A stretch of DNA of 64,000 bases, taken from Bacillus andreraoultii (GTDB lineage Bacteria; Bacillota; Bacilli; Bacillales; Caldibacillaceae). This document shows positions 19,701-27,749 of this stretch, piece by piece. The stretch lies in the NCBI RefSeq assembly GCF_001244735.1, contig NZ_LN868937.1:748707-812706 (forward strand). The letters are read 5' to 3'. Under the pieces are notes generated by a model. It was not told the DNA's origin, made no database searches, and saw only the letters and a list, made by a program, of their open reading frames with translations. The translations under genes were made by a program, and so were the position numbers. How positions within the stretch are numbered: the stretch's first letter is position 1; each line of letters begins with the position of its first letter.

Positions 19701-19962
19701 CTTAACAGGGGCGGACACGGTTATTTTATATGATTTATGGTGGAATCCCGCGGTTGAAGAACAAGCAGCTGACCGAGCACATCGCATCGGGCAAAAGCAT
19801 AAAGTCGAAGTCATAAAATTGGTTGCACGCGGCACGATTGAAGAGAAGATGAATGAACTTCAAGAAAAAAAGCGAAAACTCATTGCTGATATTATTGATA
19901 CAGAGGGAAATGAATCGACTGCACTAACGGAAGAAGACATTAGGGAGATTTTGAGGATTTAG
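16756..19962 (+). CDS. SNF2-family ATPase/helicase with SWIM zinc finger
   Basis: A 1068-residue protein. A SWIM finger lies near residues 72-93 (CSCSQLL, then CQHVAAV). A long middle region of the bacterial SNF2-associated type follows. The SNF2 ATPase core begins near residue 610, with Walker A DDMGLGKTLQ, the Walker B-type box DEAQ, SAT-like LTGTPMEN and motif VI ADRAHRIGQ in the C-terminal RecA lobe. Such proteins move on duplex DNA and may strip proteins or RNA polymerase; the B. subtilis counterpart is of the YwqA type. It starts at ATG 16756 after GAGGAGGCGG and is monocistronic. Confidence 0.9.
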   Translation: MDIKLNQKIIKELCGTVSFKRGQAFCRAEKVEIHVDKSDFVKATVYGAEDFHVEIKNISVGNFQTSCSCSQLLDFAKPCQHVAAVLLMIFEQQSLGAVTQLSNEQTSREENLSNEFIRLFQQRQARTTGHQIHFEQREVLDVHFTLLPIKLEQHSCFFGIKVSIQGFEIRDIRKLLQDLKGGKRSEITSQFTYDSNEHCFPVETDTVLHQLIRVYRDEEAFFTSLGTHLNVRLPKETLLIPPTIWTSFFPLLKKASSVSTQQNGREYNGLQVVHQSLPIQFSVEERDSENIHMIIRGLEGMVIMNGYQVIVLEGKIFHLDEEDFERFIQLKEMATHTGTNTIPIPRQQLQFFLKKVVPSLKKIGDVQLSQSLTEQMLRAPLVAKLYLDRVRNRLLAGIEFHYNHIVIQPLENHEPAQLVVRDRESENEILKLMEGSGFTKTEGGFFMQNEALEYEFLIHTLPKLQKRTQVFATTAVRNRVVTNQVQPKIRVKMHKERMHWLEFKFEMDGIPDRQIKEILAALEVKRKYYRLPNGSLLSLETKEMEAIRAFLEAEPIQDDDYEATLARPVLEGLKFLNIIGDTSVFAPEESFRQFLNQLLHPETLDFDVPRSLASILRDYQKTGFKWMKLLSQYGFGGVLADDMGLGKTLQSITFIVSELETIRAQKAPVLIVCPTSLTYNWLNELLTFAPEIQAIVMDGTQLERRELRKELENGDVLITSYPILRRDLKWFEKQFFHTIFFDEAQAFKNPYTQTARSVKKLQANHRFGLTGTPMENAIEELWSIYHVIFPQLFQGLEAYSHLTRKAIADRVRPFMLRRVKEDVLDELPAKEETLVVSELLPDQKKLYAAFLAKLKEETLKHLDKETFQKNKIRILAGLTRLRQICCHPALFVEDYQGSSAKFKQLFQILDEAKMSGRRVLIFSQFTKMLDLIGRELTSRGRSYFYLDGSTAPEERVDLCRRFNGGERDLFLISLKAGGTGLNLTGADTVILYDLWWNPAVEEQAADRAHRIGQKHKVEVIKLVARGTIEEKMNELQEKKRKLIADIIDTEGNESTALTEEDIREILRI

Positions 19963-19974
19963 GCGATTTAAAAT

Positions 19975-20130
19975 GGTTATCTAGAGTAGTCATAGATGAC
20001 CATTTTGTGGTGAAAAAGGAAGAAACGATCATCTAGAAGAGTTGTAGATGCCCAAATCGTGGTGGAAAAGCTTGAAGCGGTCATCTAGAATGGTTGTAGA
20101 CGCCCAATTCGGGGTTAAAACAGAGGGTCG
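19975..20130. repeat. 52-bp hairpin repeat, locus 1 (3 copies)
   Basis: Three imperfect tandem units with exactly 52-base spacing; the CTAG cores are at 19981, 20033 and 20085. Each carries an inverted repeat of the type CATCTA...TAGATG followed by a linker with GTGGTGAAAA. The same layout recurs at 36640-36860 and 55750-56205 with different bases. Confidence 0.8.
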
Positions 20131-20269
20131 TATGAGCAGGACTATTTGAAATGTGCATATCCCTCAAAATATGATAATGAGGAATGTTGATAATCAAGAT
20201 TTGAAACAAGAAGAGGGGCATCCGGAAATCAAAAGGACATTTTCCTGGACAGCCCCTTCCCCATTTTTA

Positions 20270-20965
20270 TTATAGAATCGTCCGTAATTCTATTAAACGT
20301 TGAATCTCCGAAAATGGTTCATGGTTTGTCATACGTATTCTCCTTCGATGATTAAACCAAATAGACTGCCATCCAGCTTCGATCGGTCCGACAACATCAT
20401 TTTCCCAAGTGTCACCGATATAAAGGGTTTCCTCAGGGGATATATCTGTTTTATCACATGCGTATTGAAAAATGGCTGAGTCGGGTTTTGCCACACCTAC
20501 TTCATCAGAAACAAAAATAAACTCCTTTGAAATAAACTGTTTTAGTCCGAGCAATTCAATTTTTTTGTTTTGATGATCAGTGGGACCGTTTGTAATTATA
20601 CCAAGTTGATAGTTTCTTTCTTTTAAATAGAAGATGACATCAAGAACCTCAGGAAATAATGTTAAATGATTTAGTGCGTCCTCATACGTTTGTTGGAATT
20701 GTTCTGCTTTTTTTAAAGATATGGGAAATTGAAAGTTGCGTAACGTACGAGTGATGCGTTCCGTTCGCATGTCTTGTATGTCTATTTCCCCTTGACAGTA
20801 TATTGGCCAAAGTTCGTCACTTACTTCTCGAAACTTTTTATAAACAGTTTGAATCGATGTACCTTTATCAAAAGTAGGAAAAACCGTTTGAACGGATTTG
20901 AAAAATGGTTGCATATGATCGTGTAATGTATCATCTAAGTCAAAAAATATCGTCTTCAATGTCAT
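20270..20965 (-). CDS. HAD-superfamily hydrolase, YjjG-like
   Basis: A 231-residue HAD phosphatase with all four motifs: FFDLDDTLHD near residue 7 (nucleophile Asp), IITNGPTDH (Ser/Thr motif), a Lys in GVAKPDS, and YIGDTWENDVVG (acidic motif). A helical cap lies between motifs I and II (C1 type). The closest known type is pyrimidine-nucleotide or phosphoglycolate phosphatase; the substrate cannot be told. Its ATG overlaps the TGA of the upstream 41-residue gene, so the two are translationally coupled. Confidence 0.85.
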   Translation of the reverse strand: MTLKTIFFDLDDTLHDHMQPFFKSVQTVFPTFDKGTSIQTVYKKFREVSDELWPIYCQGEIDIQDMRTERITRTLRNFQFPISLKKAEQFQQTYEDALNHLTLFPEVLDVIFYLKERNYQLGIITNGPTDHQNKKIELLGLKQFISKEFIFVSDEVGVAKPDSAIFQYACDKTDISPEETLYIGDTWENDVVGPIEAGWQSIWFNHRRRIRMTNHEPFSEIQRLIELRTIL

Positions 20966-21087
20966 GACTGAACTTCCCTACCAGTCATATTAAAGATTTC
21001 CCCATTAATTCCTTCATATTGTACGTCTTCCCCTTGTTTTAAGTATTCTGCATATGTTTTCGTTTCATTTTCTTGTGGAAAAGTCAT
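20962..21087 (-). CDS. Small protein, 41 residues, coupled to HAD gene
   Basis: ATG 21087 is preceded by a strong AAAAGGGGGGT site. The product is acidic and polar (YAEYLKQGEDVQYEGI). It has no hydrophobic segment. Its TGA shares bases with the HAD start (ATGA overlap). Family not recognised. The RBS and the coupling support that it is real. Confidence 0.65.
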   Translation of the reverse strand: MTFPQENETKTYAEYLKQGEDVQYEGINGEIFNMTGREVQS

Positions 21088-21144
21088 GGGAACCCCCCTT
21101 TTCGATGAAAAATGAGAAGTTCAAAAATTAGCCCTCAATTTTCT

Positions 21145-21477
21145 TTATTTCCGTTGTTGTTTGTGCATTGCGTGTTTCATTCCCCACTCGTGCATGGCAT
21201 GGAGGATTGGTTCGAGTTCCTTCCCGTATTCAGTAATGGAGTACTCAACTTTTGGTGGTACTTGAGGGAAAACAACCCGTTCGATAATATCTTCCTCTTC
21301 TAATTCCCGTAAATTTTTTGTTAACATTTTCTGTGTAATGTTCGGGATACTGCGTTTTAATTCGCTAAAGCGCATCGTCCCGTTTTTTAATAAATGAAGC
21401 AAAATAATTGGTTTCCATTTGCCAACAATAATTTCAAGCGCGTTCTCAACCTTACATAATTCGGGTTCGATATTCAT
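21145..21477 (-). CDS. HxlR family (DUF24) regulator
   Basis: A 110-residue winged-helix regulator with the family pattern: one N-terminal Cys (PELCKVENAL, residue 8), GKWKPIILLHLL, MRFSELKRSIPNITQKMLT in the recognition helix and VEYSITEYG in the wing. In B. subtilis YodB/CatR/HxlR the N-terminal Cys senses quinones, diamide or aldehydes. It is divergent from the flavin monooxygenase pair at 21874-23513, its probable target. Confidence 0.9.
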   Translation of the reverse strand: MNIEPELCKVENALEIIVGKWKPIILLHLLKNGTMRFSELKRSIPNITQKMLTKNLRELEEEDIIERVVFPQVPPKVEYSITEYGKELEPILHAMHEWGMKHAMHKQQRK

Positions 21478-21551
21478 TGATTCCCCTCCGTTCCTATCAT
21501 TTGTATTAACAAACCAATCATGTGATAGACCAATAATAGATTCCTACTACT

Positions 21552-21623
21552 AGTATCATTTTGTGAAAAAACATTTACGTGTTAGATCAATTAACGGGTA
21601 ACCTTCTATAAGTATCCTTTTGT
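21552..21623. promoter_or_regulatory. Possible HxlR operator: direct repeat
   Basis: AGTATCATTTTGT (21552) and AGTATCCTTTTGT (21611) repeat 59 bases apart in the 400-bp divergent promoter region. The second overlaps GTATACTATAC. Twelve of 13 bases agree. That this is the regulator's site is inference. The rest of 21478-21873 holds no gene. Confidence 0.4.
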
Positions 21624-21873
21624 ATACTATACCACTTTTGGGTGCGTACTTACATCAGAATTCATTTACCGTTACAATAATAGTAGGAAGTAATAATTGT
21701 AATAGTTAACCTTGTTCAAAAAGAATGGTACTTGTTTTGTGGTGAAGGAAATACTCGATCAGGGGGAATAGCTAACTTTATTCTGTGAATCCCACTTTCT
21801 ATAGTTCGGGGATAAATGGAAAACGTGATAAGACTATTTTTAAATAGTTAACATAGAAAGAAGGTTTACATTA

Positions 21874-22950
21874 ATGGGAATGGAAAAATATCGTATTGAC
21901 GTAAGGAATGGATTAGAGTTCGGGATTTATACATTAGGCGATCATTTGGCTAATCCGTATACCGGTGAGCGAATCCCAGCAAGCCAGCGACTTCAAGAAA
22001 TTATTGAAATTGCAAAGTTAGCGGAACAGGCAGGGATTGAGTTTATTAGTGTGGGGGAAAGTCATCAAGAATATTTTACAACACAGGCACATTCTGTTGT
22101 GTTGGCCGCAATAGCTCAAGCGACGGAAAAAATTAAAATTGGTAGTTCTTCTACAATCATAAGCACCTCAGATCCGGTTAGGGTTTATGAGGATTTTGCA
22201 ACGATTGACTTAATTTCCGATGGACGTGCAGAAATTATTGCTGGTCGAGCATCACGTGTTGGACTTTTTGAATTATTAGGCTATGACCTTCATGATTATG
22301 AAGAGCTATTTGAAGAAAAGTTTGAGTTGTTGTTGGAAATTAATAAGAATGAAGTAGTTAACTGGAGTGGTGAATTTCGAGCACCACTTAAAAACGCGAA
22401 AGTACTACCGCGACCGAAAGAAGGTTCACTTCCGATTTGGCGTGCGGTCGGCGGTACTCCTGCAAGTGCATTAAAAGCTGGTTATCAAGGTGTTCCAATG
22501 GCGCTTGCGATGCTCGGTGGACCTGCTTCATATTTTAAACAATCGATTGATACATATCGAGAGGCACTTACAAGGCGTGGGTTTAACCCAGCTGATTTTC
22601 CCGTTGCAACAACAGGTTTTTTCTATACTGCAGAAACAACACAGCAAGCGTTAAGCGAATATTATCCTCATATAAATGAAGGGATGAAGTTGACGAATGG
22701 TCGTGGTTTTGCAAAACAATTATTTGCTCAAGGTGCAGATCTGCGTAGCATTATGAATGTTGGTAGTCCACAGCAAGTGATTGAAAAAATTCTTTATCAA
22801 TATGAACAGTTCGGTCATCAACGGTACATGGCACAAATGGATTTTGGTGGAGTTCCGTTTGATAAAATAAAACGTAATATTGATGTAATTGGTACGGAAA
22901 TTTTGCCTGCGATTAAAAAATATACAGCAAGCAAGGGGGAGAAACAATGA
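21874..22950 (+). CDS. LLM-class flavin-dependent monooxygenase
   Basis: A 358-residue luciferase-like (TIM-barrel) oxidoreductase. Marks: EFGIYTLGDH at the start, FISVGESHQEYF, IKIGSSSTIISTSDPVRVYEDFATIDLISDGRAEI and a late GSPQQVIEKI. Enzymes of this group oxidise small substrates with reduced FMN. The next gene, an NADPH-dependent FMN reductase, overlaps it by 4 bases and should supply that cofactor. The ATG follows AGAAAGAAGG. Substrate unknown; the HxlR neighbour suggests electrophile or quinone stress. Confidence 0.88.
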   Translation: MGMEKYRIDVRNGLEFGIYTLGDHLANPYTGERIPASQRLQEIIEIAKLAEQAGIEFISVGESHQEYFTTQAHSVVLAAIAQATEKIKIGSSSTIISTSDPVRVYEDFATIDLISDGRAEIIAGRASRVGLFELLGYDLHDYEELFEEKFELLLEINKNEVVNWSGEFRAPLKNAKVLPRPKEGSLPIWRAVGGTPASALKAGYQGVPMALAMLGGPASYFKQSIDTYREALTRRGFNPADFPVATTGFFYTAETTQQALSEYYPHINEGMKLTNGRGFAKQLFAQGADLRSIMNVGSPQQVIEKILYQYEQFGHQRYMAQMDFGGVPFDKIKRNIDVIGTEILPAIKKYTASKGEKQ

Positions 22951-23513
22951 AGATTGTTGGATTATCGGGCTCAAAAGTCGGTTCAAAAACGAGAACAGCT
23001 ATGAATGCAACAATGAAAGAGTTGAAGGAAAAATATTCTGAGGTTGAGTTGACCTTAATTGATTTGGCGGAGTATGACGTACAGTTTAGTGATGGGCGCA
23101 ACTACTTGGAATATGAAGGTGATACAAAATATGTGACCGAAACGATTATGGATGCAGATGCTATCATTATTGGTACGCCAATTTTCCAAGCTTCTATTCC
23201 AGCGACGTTAAAAAATATTTTTGACTTGCTTCCAGAACGTGCTTTTGAAGGGAAAGTGGTAAGTATTATCGTAACAGCTGGCTCATCGAAACATTATTTA
23301 GTCGCGGAACAACAACTAAAACCTATCCTCTCCTATATGAAAGCGCAAGTTATTCAGTCTTACGTTTTTATAGAAGAAAAAGATTTTTATCGGAAAGAAA
23401 TTATTAATGATGATGTGTTTTTCCGGATACAAAGGTTAGTAGAGGATACAGTTGTTTTAACTGACACTTACGGAAAAATTCGTGCAGAAAAAGAAGCGGA
23501 GTATGGGTTTTAG
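22947..23513 (+). CDS. NADPH-dependent FMN reductase
   Basis: A 188-residue flavodoxin-fold reductase: GLSGSKVGSKTRT phosphate loop at the N-terminus, then GTPIFQASIPATLKN and PERAFEGKVVSI as in SsuE/MsuE-type reductases. It provides reduced flavin to the overlapping monooxygenase. It is the last gene of the unit. Confidence 0.88.
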   Translation: MKIVGLSGSKVGSKTRTAMNATMKELKEKYSEVELTLIDLAEYDVQFSDGRNYLEYEGDTKYVTETIMDADAIIIGTPIFQASIPATLKNIFDLLPERAFEGKVVSIIVTAGSSKHYLVAEQQLKPILSYMKAQVIQSYVFIEEKDFYRKEIINDDVFFRIQRLVEDTVVLTDTYGKIRAEKEAEYGF

Positions 23514-23520
23514 TTGCTTT

Positions 23521-23557
23521 TTAGAGGGAAGATTTCGGTCTTTCCTCTATTTTTTGT
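23521..23557 (+). terminator. Rho-independent terminator of the flavin unit
   Basis: Inverted repeat AGAGGGAAGA...TCTTTCCTCT directly after the reductase stop, followed by ATTTTTTG. Confidence 0.75.
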
Positions 23558-23937
23558 AAATTAAACAATGAGCGAGATTTGAACTTGCAAAAGTCTAAGG
23601 AGAAATCAACTTTTAAAAAATGGACAAGATAAAAGGGTATTGAATGAACAATGAATGATTCTATCAACGGTTTAATGGAGCTATTAATGAAGACATGGAT
23701 ATGCTTTATGATAAAGTTGAACAAAGCAATACTAGAGACTACTAGTAATATAAAAAAGGAAGCAATGGTAGCCAACAATACAAACTGGTATAATAAAAAT
23801 AGATAAATCTGAATTTTTATTATATAATAACAGGAAATTTAAGTATTGTCACTGACTGTATTTGAAAAAGGTGGTGGGTATTAACGAAGAACTTAGTTTT
23901 TACTTTAATTGGTGGTATATTTTCATTAACGATTGCT

Positions 23938-25074
23938 ATGGGGATTGGTCGTTTTGCCTATACGCCGCTTCTTCCATTGATGCAAGATGATTTGGGATTT
24001 TCTGATACGGTGGCTGGGTTATTGGCAACAAGTAATTATGCTGGTTATTTAGTTGGAGCACTTTTGGCAAGTATTATACCTACGAAAGAAAAACGTACAT
24101 TTTGGTTAAAAGTTAGCTTAGTTAGTAGTGTGGTAACTACGGGGCTAATGGGATTGTCACATGCTTATTTAATTTGGCATTTGCTTCGTTTTTTCTCTGG
24201 GGTTGCGAGTAGTTTTGTATTTGTTTTTGCGTCTAGTATCGTTCTCGATAAGTTAGCAAGAAGAGGAAAGACAAGTTGGTCCGGATTCTTTTATAGCGGT
24301 GTTGGGTTCGGTATTTTCTCATCAAGTCTCTTAATCTCATATATTCATCATTCTGTTCAATGGGAAATGCTCTGGATTGGTCTAGCTGCTTTATGTGGGA
24401 TCCTCACCTTATTCGTATCTGTTTGGGTGAGAGATAAAGAACCGATTCATGAGTGTGCGGAGAAAGTAATGACTCCTAAACATTTTTCAAAAATGGATTC
24501 TAAACGATTCTTGACGTTCTTACTAATTGCATATGGATTAGAAGGATTAGGATATATTGTGACAGGTACGTTCATTGTGTCAATTGCAGAAAAAACAACT
24601 ACTTTTAACCAACAAGCTACAGCAATCTGGACGGTTGTCGGATTATCGGCCATTCCTTCTTGTTATCTATGGGCAAAATTTGCAAAGAAAATCGGGGATG
24701 TACAGGCATTAATTACTGCTATGGTGCTGCAAGCTGTTGGAATTACACTTCCAGTCATTTGGAATGCAGAAGTGAGTTTTCTCTTATCAGCCATATTATT
24801 CGGTGCCACTTTTATGGGTATAACGACTTTAGCAACAACTTTAGCAAGAGAAATAGATTCCGAGAATAGTAGTCGAATAATTGGTATAATGACTACAATT
24901 TATGCTTCTGGTCAAATGATTGGCCCTGTGATTGCTGGGAGTTTCGCAACATTTACTGGAAGCTTTCATCTCCCGTTAATTGGTGCCGGAGTGTCTGTTT
25001 TAATGGGTTCATTCCTTCTTGTTTTATCTAAGAAAAAAATAAAGAGTTCAAATGAAAGTCAATTAAATTATTGA
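23938..25074 (+). CDS. MFS transporter (YbfB/YjiJ type)
   Basis: A protein with about 11 hydrophobic helices from ATG 23938 (378 residues) and the MFS pattern GIGRFAYTPLLPLMQ near its start. The frame upstream, back to 23881, encodes a hydrophobic LVFTLIGGIFSLTIA that should be the start of helix 1, and a GGTGG site lies just before it, but there is no ATG, GTG or TTG there in frame. So the true N-terminus is probably near 23881 with an unusual or mutated start. Substrate unknown. The 360 bp upstream holds no clear gene. Confidence 0.75.
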   Translation: MGIGRFAYTPLLPLMQDDLGFSDTVAGLLATSNYAGYLVGALLASIIPTKEKRTFWLKVSLVSSVVTTGLMGLSHAYLIWHLLRFFSGVASSFVFVFASSIVLDKLARRGKTSWSGFFYSGVGFGIFSSSLLISYIHHSVQWEMLWIGLAALCGILTLFVSVWVRDKEPIHECAEKVMTPKHFSKMDSKRFLTFLLIAYGLEGLGYIVTGTFIVSIAEKTTTFNQQATAIWTVVGLSAIPSCYLWAKFAKKIGDVQALITAMVLQAVGITLPVIWNAEVSFLLSAILFGATFMGITTLATTLAREIDSENSSRIIGIMTTIYASGQMIGPVIAGSFATFTGSFHLPLIGAGVSVLMGSFLLVLSKKKIKSSNESQLNY

Positions 25075-25158
25075 TTTCGGGCTAGGTTACCAATAGAGAG
25101 TGAACTGAGACAAACGAACAGTCTAAACGTCAATATATGATTGAAAGGGGAAATATAA

Positions 25159-25362
25159 ATGCCATACGTGAATATAAAGATAACGAAAGAAGATGTTACA
25201 CCAGAAAAGAAAGCAGCGTTAATTAAAGGTGCGACCCAATTATTAGTCGACGTTCTAGGGAAAAATCCGAACACGACCGTCGTTGTCATTGATGAAGTGG
25301 ATACCGATAATTGGGGAATTGGTGGAGAGACGGTAACTGTTCGGAGGGAGAAGGGATTGTAA
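25159..25362 (+). CDS. 4-oxalocrotonate tautomerase family protein
   Basis: A 67-residue protein with Pro at position 2 (MPYVNIKIT), the catalytic base of tautomerases, then the helix KKAALIKGATQLLVDVLGKNP and the strand TTVVVIDEV. The family isomerises 2-hydroxymuconate-like compounds; the real substrate here is not known. Strong RBS AAAGGGG. Its TAA is followed at once by the next gene. Confidence 0.9.
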   Translation: MPYVNIKITKEDVTPEKKAALIKGATQLLVDVLGKNPNTTVVVIDEVDTDNWGIGGETVTVRREKGL

Positions 25363-26268
25363 TTGAAAATCATCATTGCAGGTGGTTCGGGTTTTATTGG
25401 TAAAAAGTTAACGGAATATCTTATTGAACGAGGGCACGAGGTTGTCGTTTTAACACGAGGAGAGGGAAGGGCTTCAAAAAATATAACGTATGTACAATGG
25501 TTAACGAGTGGGGCTACTCCAGAAAAAGAACTTGGGCGTGTTGATGTATTTATAAATCTTGCCGGTGTGTCGATTAATCAAGGTAGATGGAAAGTGAAGC
25601 ATCAAAGGGAAATTTATACAAGTCGGATGGGAGCAACTGGTGAGTTATTGCGAATCATGCAAGCTTTACCAAACAAGCCAAAAACATTCATTAATGCGAG
25701 TGCCATTGGAATTTTCCCTACATCACTAGAAGCTACATATACGGAAGATTCAATGGAACGAGCGGATGACTTTTTAGGGAAGACGGTTTCTGATTGGGAA
25801 CGAAAGGCAGAAACAGCCGATAATTTTGGCGTACGCACCGTTTTTATGCGCTTCGGAATGGTGTTAGGAGCTACTGATGGTGCGTTACCACTTATGGTAC
25901 TTCCGTATAAATTATTTGTCGGTGGAACGGTTGGTAATGGAAAGCAATGGGTATCTTGGGTTCATATATGTGATGTCATTCGGGCCATTGATTTTGCTAT
26001 TGAAAATAAAACGATACGCGGACCTGTTCACGTAACGGCCCCTACACCTATAAGGATGAAAGAGTTTGGTAAAACAATCGGGAAGGTACTGAAACGCCCT
26101 CATTGGTTTCCAACCCCAGCATTCCTTTTGAAAATAGTACTTGGAAAAAAGAGTCAGCTCGTCGTTTTTGGACAGCGTGTTTTGCCAACCGTATTGCAAA
26201 AACATGGTTTTCAGTTTAAGTACCCGAAACTGGAAACGGCTTTAACAGATTTGTTACGGAGAGAATAA
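25363..26268 (+). CDS. TIGR01777-type NAD(P)-binding epimerase-like protein
   Basis: A 301-residue atypical SDR. It starts with TTG and has IIAGGSGFIGKKLTEYL at the N-terminus (Rossmann loop), NLAGVSINQGRW, and a C-terminal DUF1731 tail (LQKHGFQFKYPKLETALTDLL). The family includes B. subtilis YfhF and cell-division-linked SulA-like proteins in cyanobacteria; its reaction is unknown. It is directly adjacent to the tautomerase gene, so co-translated. Confidence 0.88.
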   Translation: MKIIIAGGSGFIGKKLTEYLIERGHEVVVLTRGEGRASKNITYVQWLTSGATPEKELGRVDVFINLAGVSINQGRWKVKHQREIYTSRMGATGELLRIMQALPNKPKTFINASAIGIFPTSLEATYTEDSMERADDFLGKTVSDWERKAETADNFGVRTVFMRFGMVLGATDGALPLMVLPYKLFVGGTVGNGKQWVSWVHICDVIRAIDFAIENKTIRGPVHVTAPTPIRMKEFGKTIGKVLKRPHWFPTPAFLLKIVLGKKSQLVVFGQRVLPTVLQKHGFQFKYPKLETALTDLLRRE

Positions 26269-26319
26269 ATTTTTTCGTTGAGATATGTCTGTATAATACT
26301 TGTGAACATGAAAATAGTC

Positions 26320-26347
26320 GAGGGGCGTTCTATAAAAAGACGCCCCG
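26320..26347 (+). terminator. GC-rich hairpin after epimerase gene
   Basis: GGGGCGT...ACGCCCC stem with an 11-base loop between convergent genes. There is no T-run on the + strand. Confidence 0.4.
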
Positions 26348-26382
26348 GATCTATTGGACATTTTGTCTGTTCAAATAGTCAA

Positions 26383-26514
26383 TTACTTTTTATATTGGTT
26401 ATTCTGACTATTTTTCTTATCGACATGAGCTCGTTCTCCACCCGGCCCGGCATTCCCTTTAACACTTGCCGCACTAACACCTGCTTTTGATGGATCTTTT
26501 TTTAACTTTGCCAT
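26383..26514 (-). CDS. Small basic glycine/lysine-rich protein, 43 residues
   Basis: ATG 26514 follows GAGGTGATAAAT, a good RBS. The product (MAKLKKDPSKAGVSAAS, then GNAGPGGERAHVDKK) is basic, lacks hydrophobic segments and looks like the small soluble spore proteins of bacilli. I cannot match it to a named SASP. It may be spore-associated. Confidence 0.6.
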   Translation of the reverse strand: MAKLKKDPSKAGVSAASVKGNAGPGGERAHVDKKNSQNNQYKK

Positions 26515-26558
26515 ATTTATCACCTCAAGAATAACGTACCCTTGAAGGTGAAAAATAT

Positions 26559-26687
26559 TTATTTCATTGCAAGGAATTTTTTATGTAGAAAGTTGAATCC
26601 CCATATAAATCGCCATCCCCATATGATGATGGCCGACAGTTGATTCAATTGTCTAAGTAATTTTCCTTCTGTATCAGTCCCACCAAT
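26559..26687 (-). CDS. Small protein, 42 residues, possible ATT start
   Basis: An AGGAGGGG site precedes a protein-like frame beginning at ATT 26687 with GGTDTEGKLLRQLNQLS, then a tryptophan-rich hydrophobic segment IIIWGWRFIWGF and a basic tail. No ATG/GTG/TTG lies in frame near the RBS. ATT is a known rare start (as in infC). If not, this is a broken gene. Family unknown. Confidence 0.35.
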   Translation of the reverse strand: MGGTDTEGKLLRQLNQLSAIIIWGWRFIWGFNFLHKKFLAMK

Positions 26688-26807
26688 TTCCCCTCCTAAT
26701 TAAAATAATCATCATATACGAAAGCTATGTTAATAAATTTTGCAATAAATAATTTAGCTGATTTTAAGAGAAATTAAAGGGGAGTACTTTTGAATGGAGG
26801 GATTTAT

Positions 26808-26954
26808 TTGGCTAAAAAAGAAAGGCTTAATGAAGAAGCTGCATTAAACAACAACTTAGGTGCATCTGTTTTGAAAAGTAATGATGAAATACGTAAACAA
26901 CAAAAGAAACCAGCGATTCAAAAAGGTAATAACGAAGAAATAAGGAGAATTTAG
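26808..26954 (+). CDS. Small hydrophilic protein, 48 residues
   Basis: TTG 26808 follows TGGAGGG at good spacing. The product is highly charged (AKKERLNEEAALNNN, then NDEIRKQQKKPAIQ), like small spore or stress proteins of bacilli. Family not recognised. Confidence 0.5.
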   Translation: MAKKERLNEEAALNNNLGASVLKSNDEIRKQQKKPAIQKGNNEEIRRI

Positions 26955-27036
26955 CGGAAGGAATTGTCTAAATCAAGTTTTTTCAATCACCCCAAAGCGA
27001 GGTTTTACAACGGACTTAGGGGTGATAGGATATCAT

Positions 27037-27483
27037 CTATTCCTTTTTAATACTTTTCTTCAATTTCTCTATATAAGGGGAAGCTATATCCCATAATGGT
27101 TTTAACTCTTTTACTGTATCTTGGAAGAGAGAAGCTGTTTCCATTATCTGATTAATATCAATGGTTGTACTTGTTACCTCTTCGTGTTGTTTATTATGAT
27201 TTACCCTTGGACGACCAAACAGCCAGTCACGTTGACGGTTTTGTGCATTGTTATGAAGTTTCTCGTTAGAATCAAAGTGCTGTTGTCTTGTACGACCGAA
27301 CAACCAATCTTGGTGTTGAGTGGTCTGATTATTCTCGAGCTGATTTGTATTGGGAAGCTCTTTGGGTTCCATGTTCGATACATTCTGTTCTGTTTCCATG
27401 GCTTCATTATTTTCACCGTGTTCATTGTGACTAAAGTGATCAAGCCGAAACCATTGTGAAAATGGGTCTTTTCGTTGTTCCAC
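27037..27483 (-). CDS. Unknown protein with duplicated DWLFGR motif
   Basis: GTG 27483 has AAGGAGGGA before it, so this start is preferred to the longer frame from 27549. The 148-residue product is rich in Asn, Gln and His and has QHQDWLFGRTR and QRDWLFGRPR about 30 residues apart, an internal duplication. The C-terminal part is helical (KPLWDIASPYIEKLKKSIKK). No signal or membrane segment. Bacilli have similar Q/N-rich spore-related proteins, but I cannot name this one. Confidence 0.6.
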   Translation of the reverse strand: MEQRKDPFSQWFRLDHFSHNEHGENNEAMETEQNVSNMEPKELPNTNQLENNQTTQHQDWLFGRTRQQHFDSNEKLHNNAQNRQRDWLFGRPRVNHNKQHEEVTSTTIDINQIMETASLFQDTVKELKPLWDIASPYIEKLKKSIKKE

Positions 27484-27749
27484 GATGCATCCCTCCTTAA
27501 CTTGAATTTTTTGTAGAGGAGTCTTTAAAATAAGTTCCTTTAGTAGCAATATACGTACTTGATAAATAAGTAACTAAACCGTTGTCTATAAAAAGAAAAA
27601 TAGGTTTTGGAAAGGAAAAATGATAAGCCGAAACCTTTTATCAACTTAAAAATATAGGACAAGTCAAAATATATTTTCCTGACTCTCTTGCAGAAAATGG
27701 AAAACTATGTTGATATTAATGATATACATACAAGATTGGAGGAATGAAG

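Noticed and set aside
25068-25376. 102-codon minus-strand frame over the tautomerase gene
   Set aside because: The plus-strand tautomerase has a strong RBS and the full family pattern; the minus frame is its shadow.
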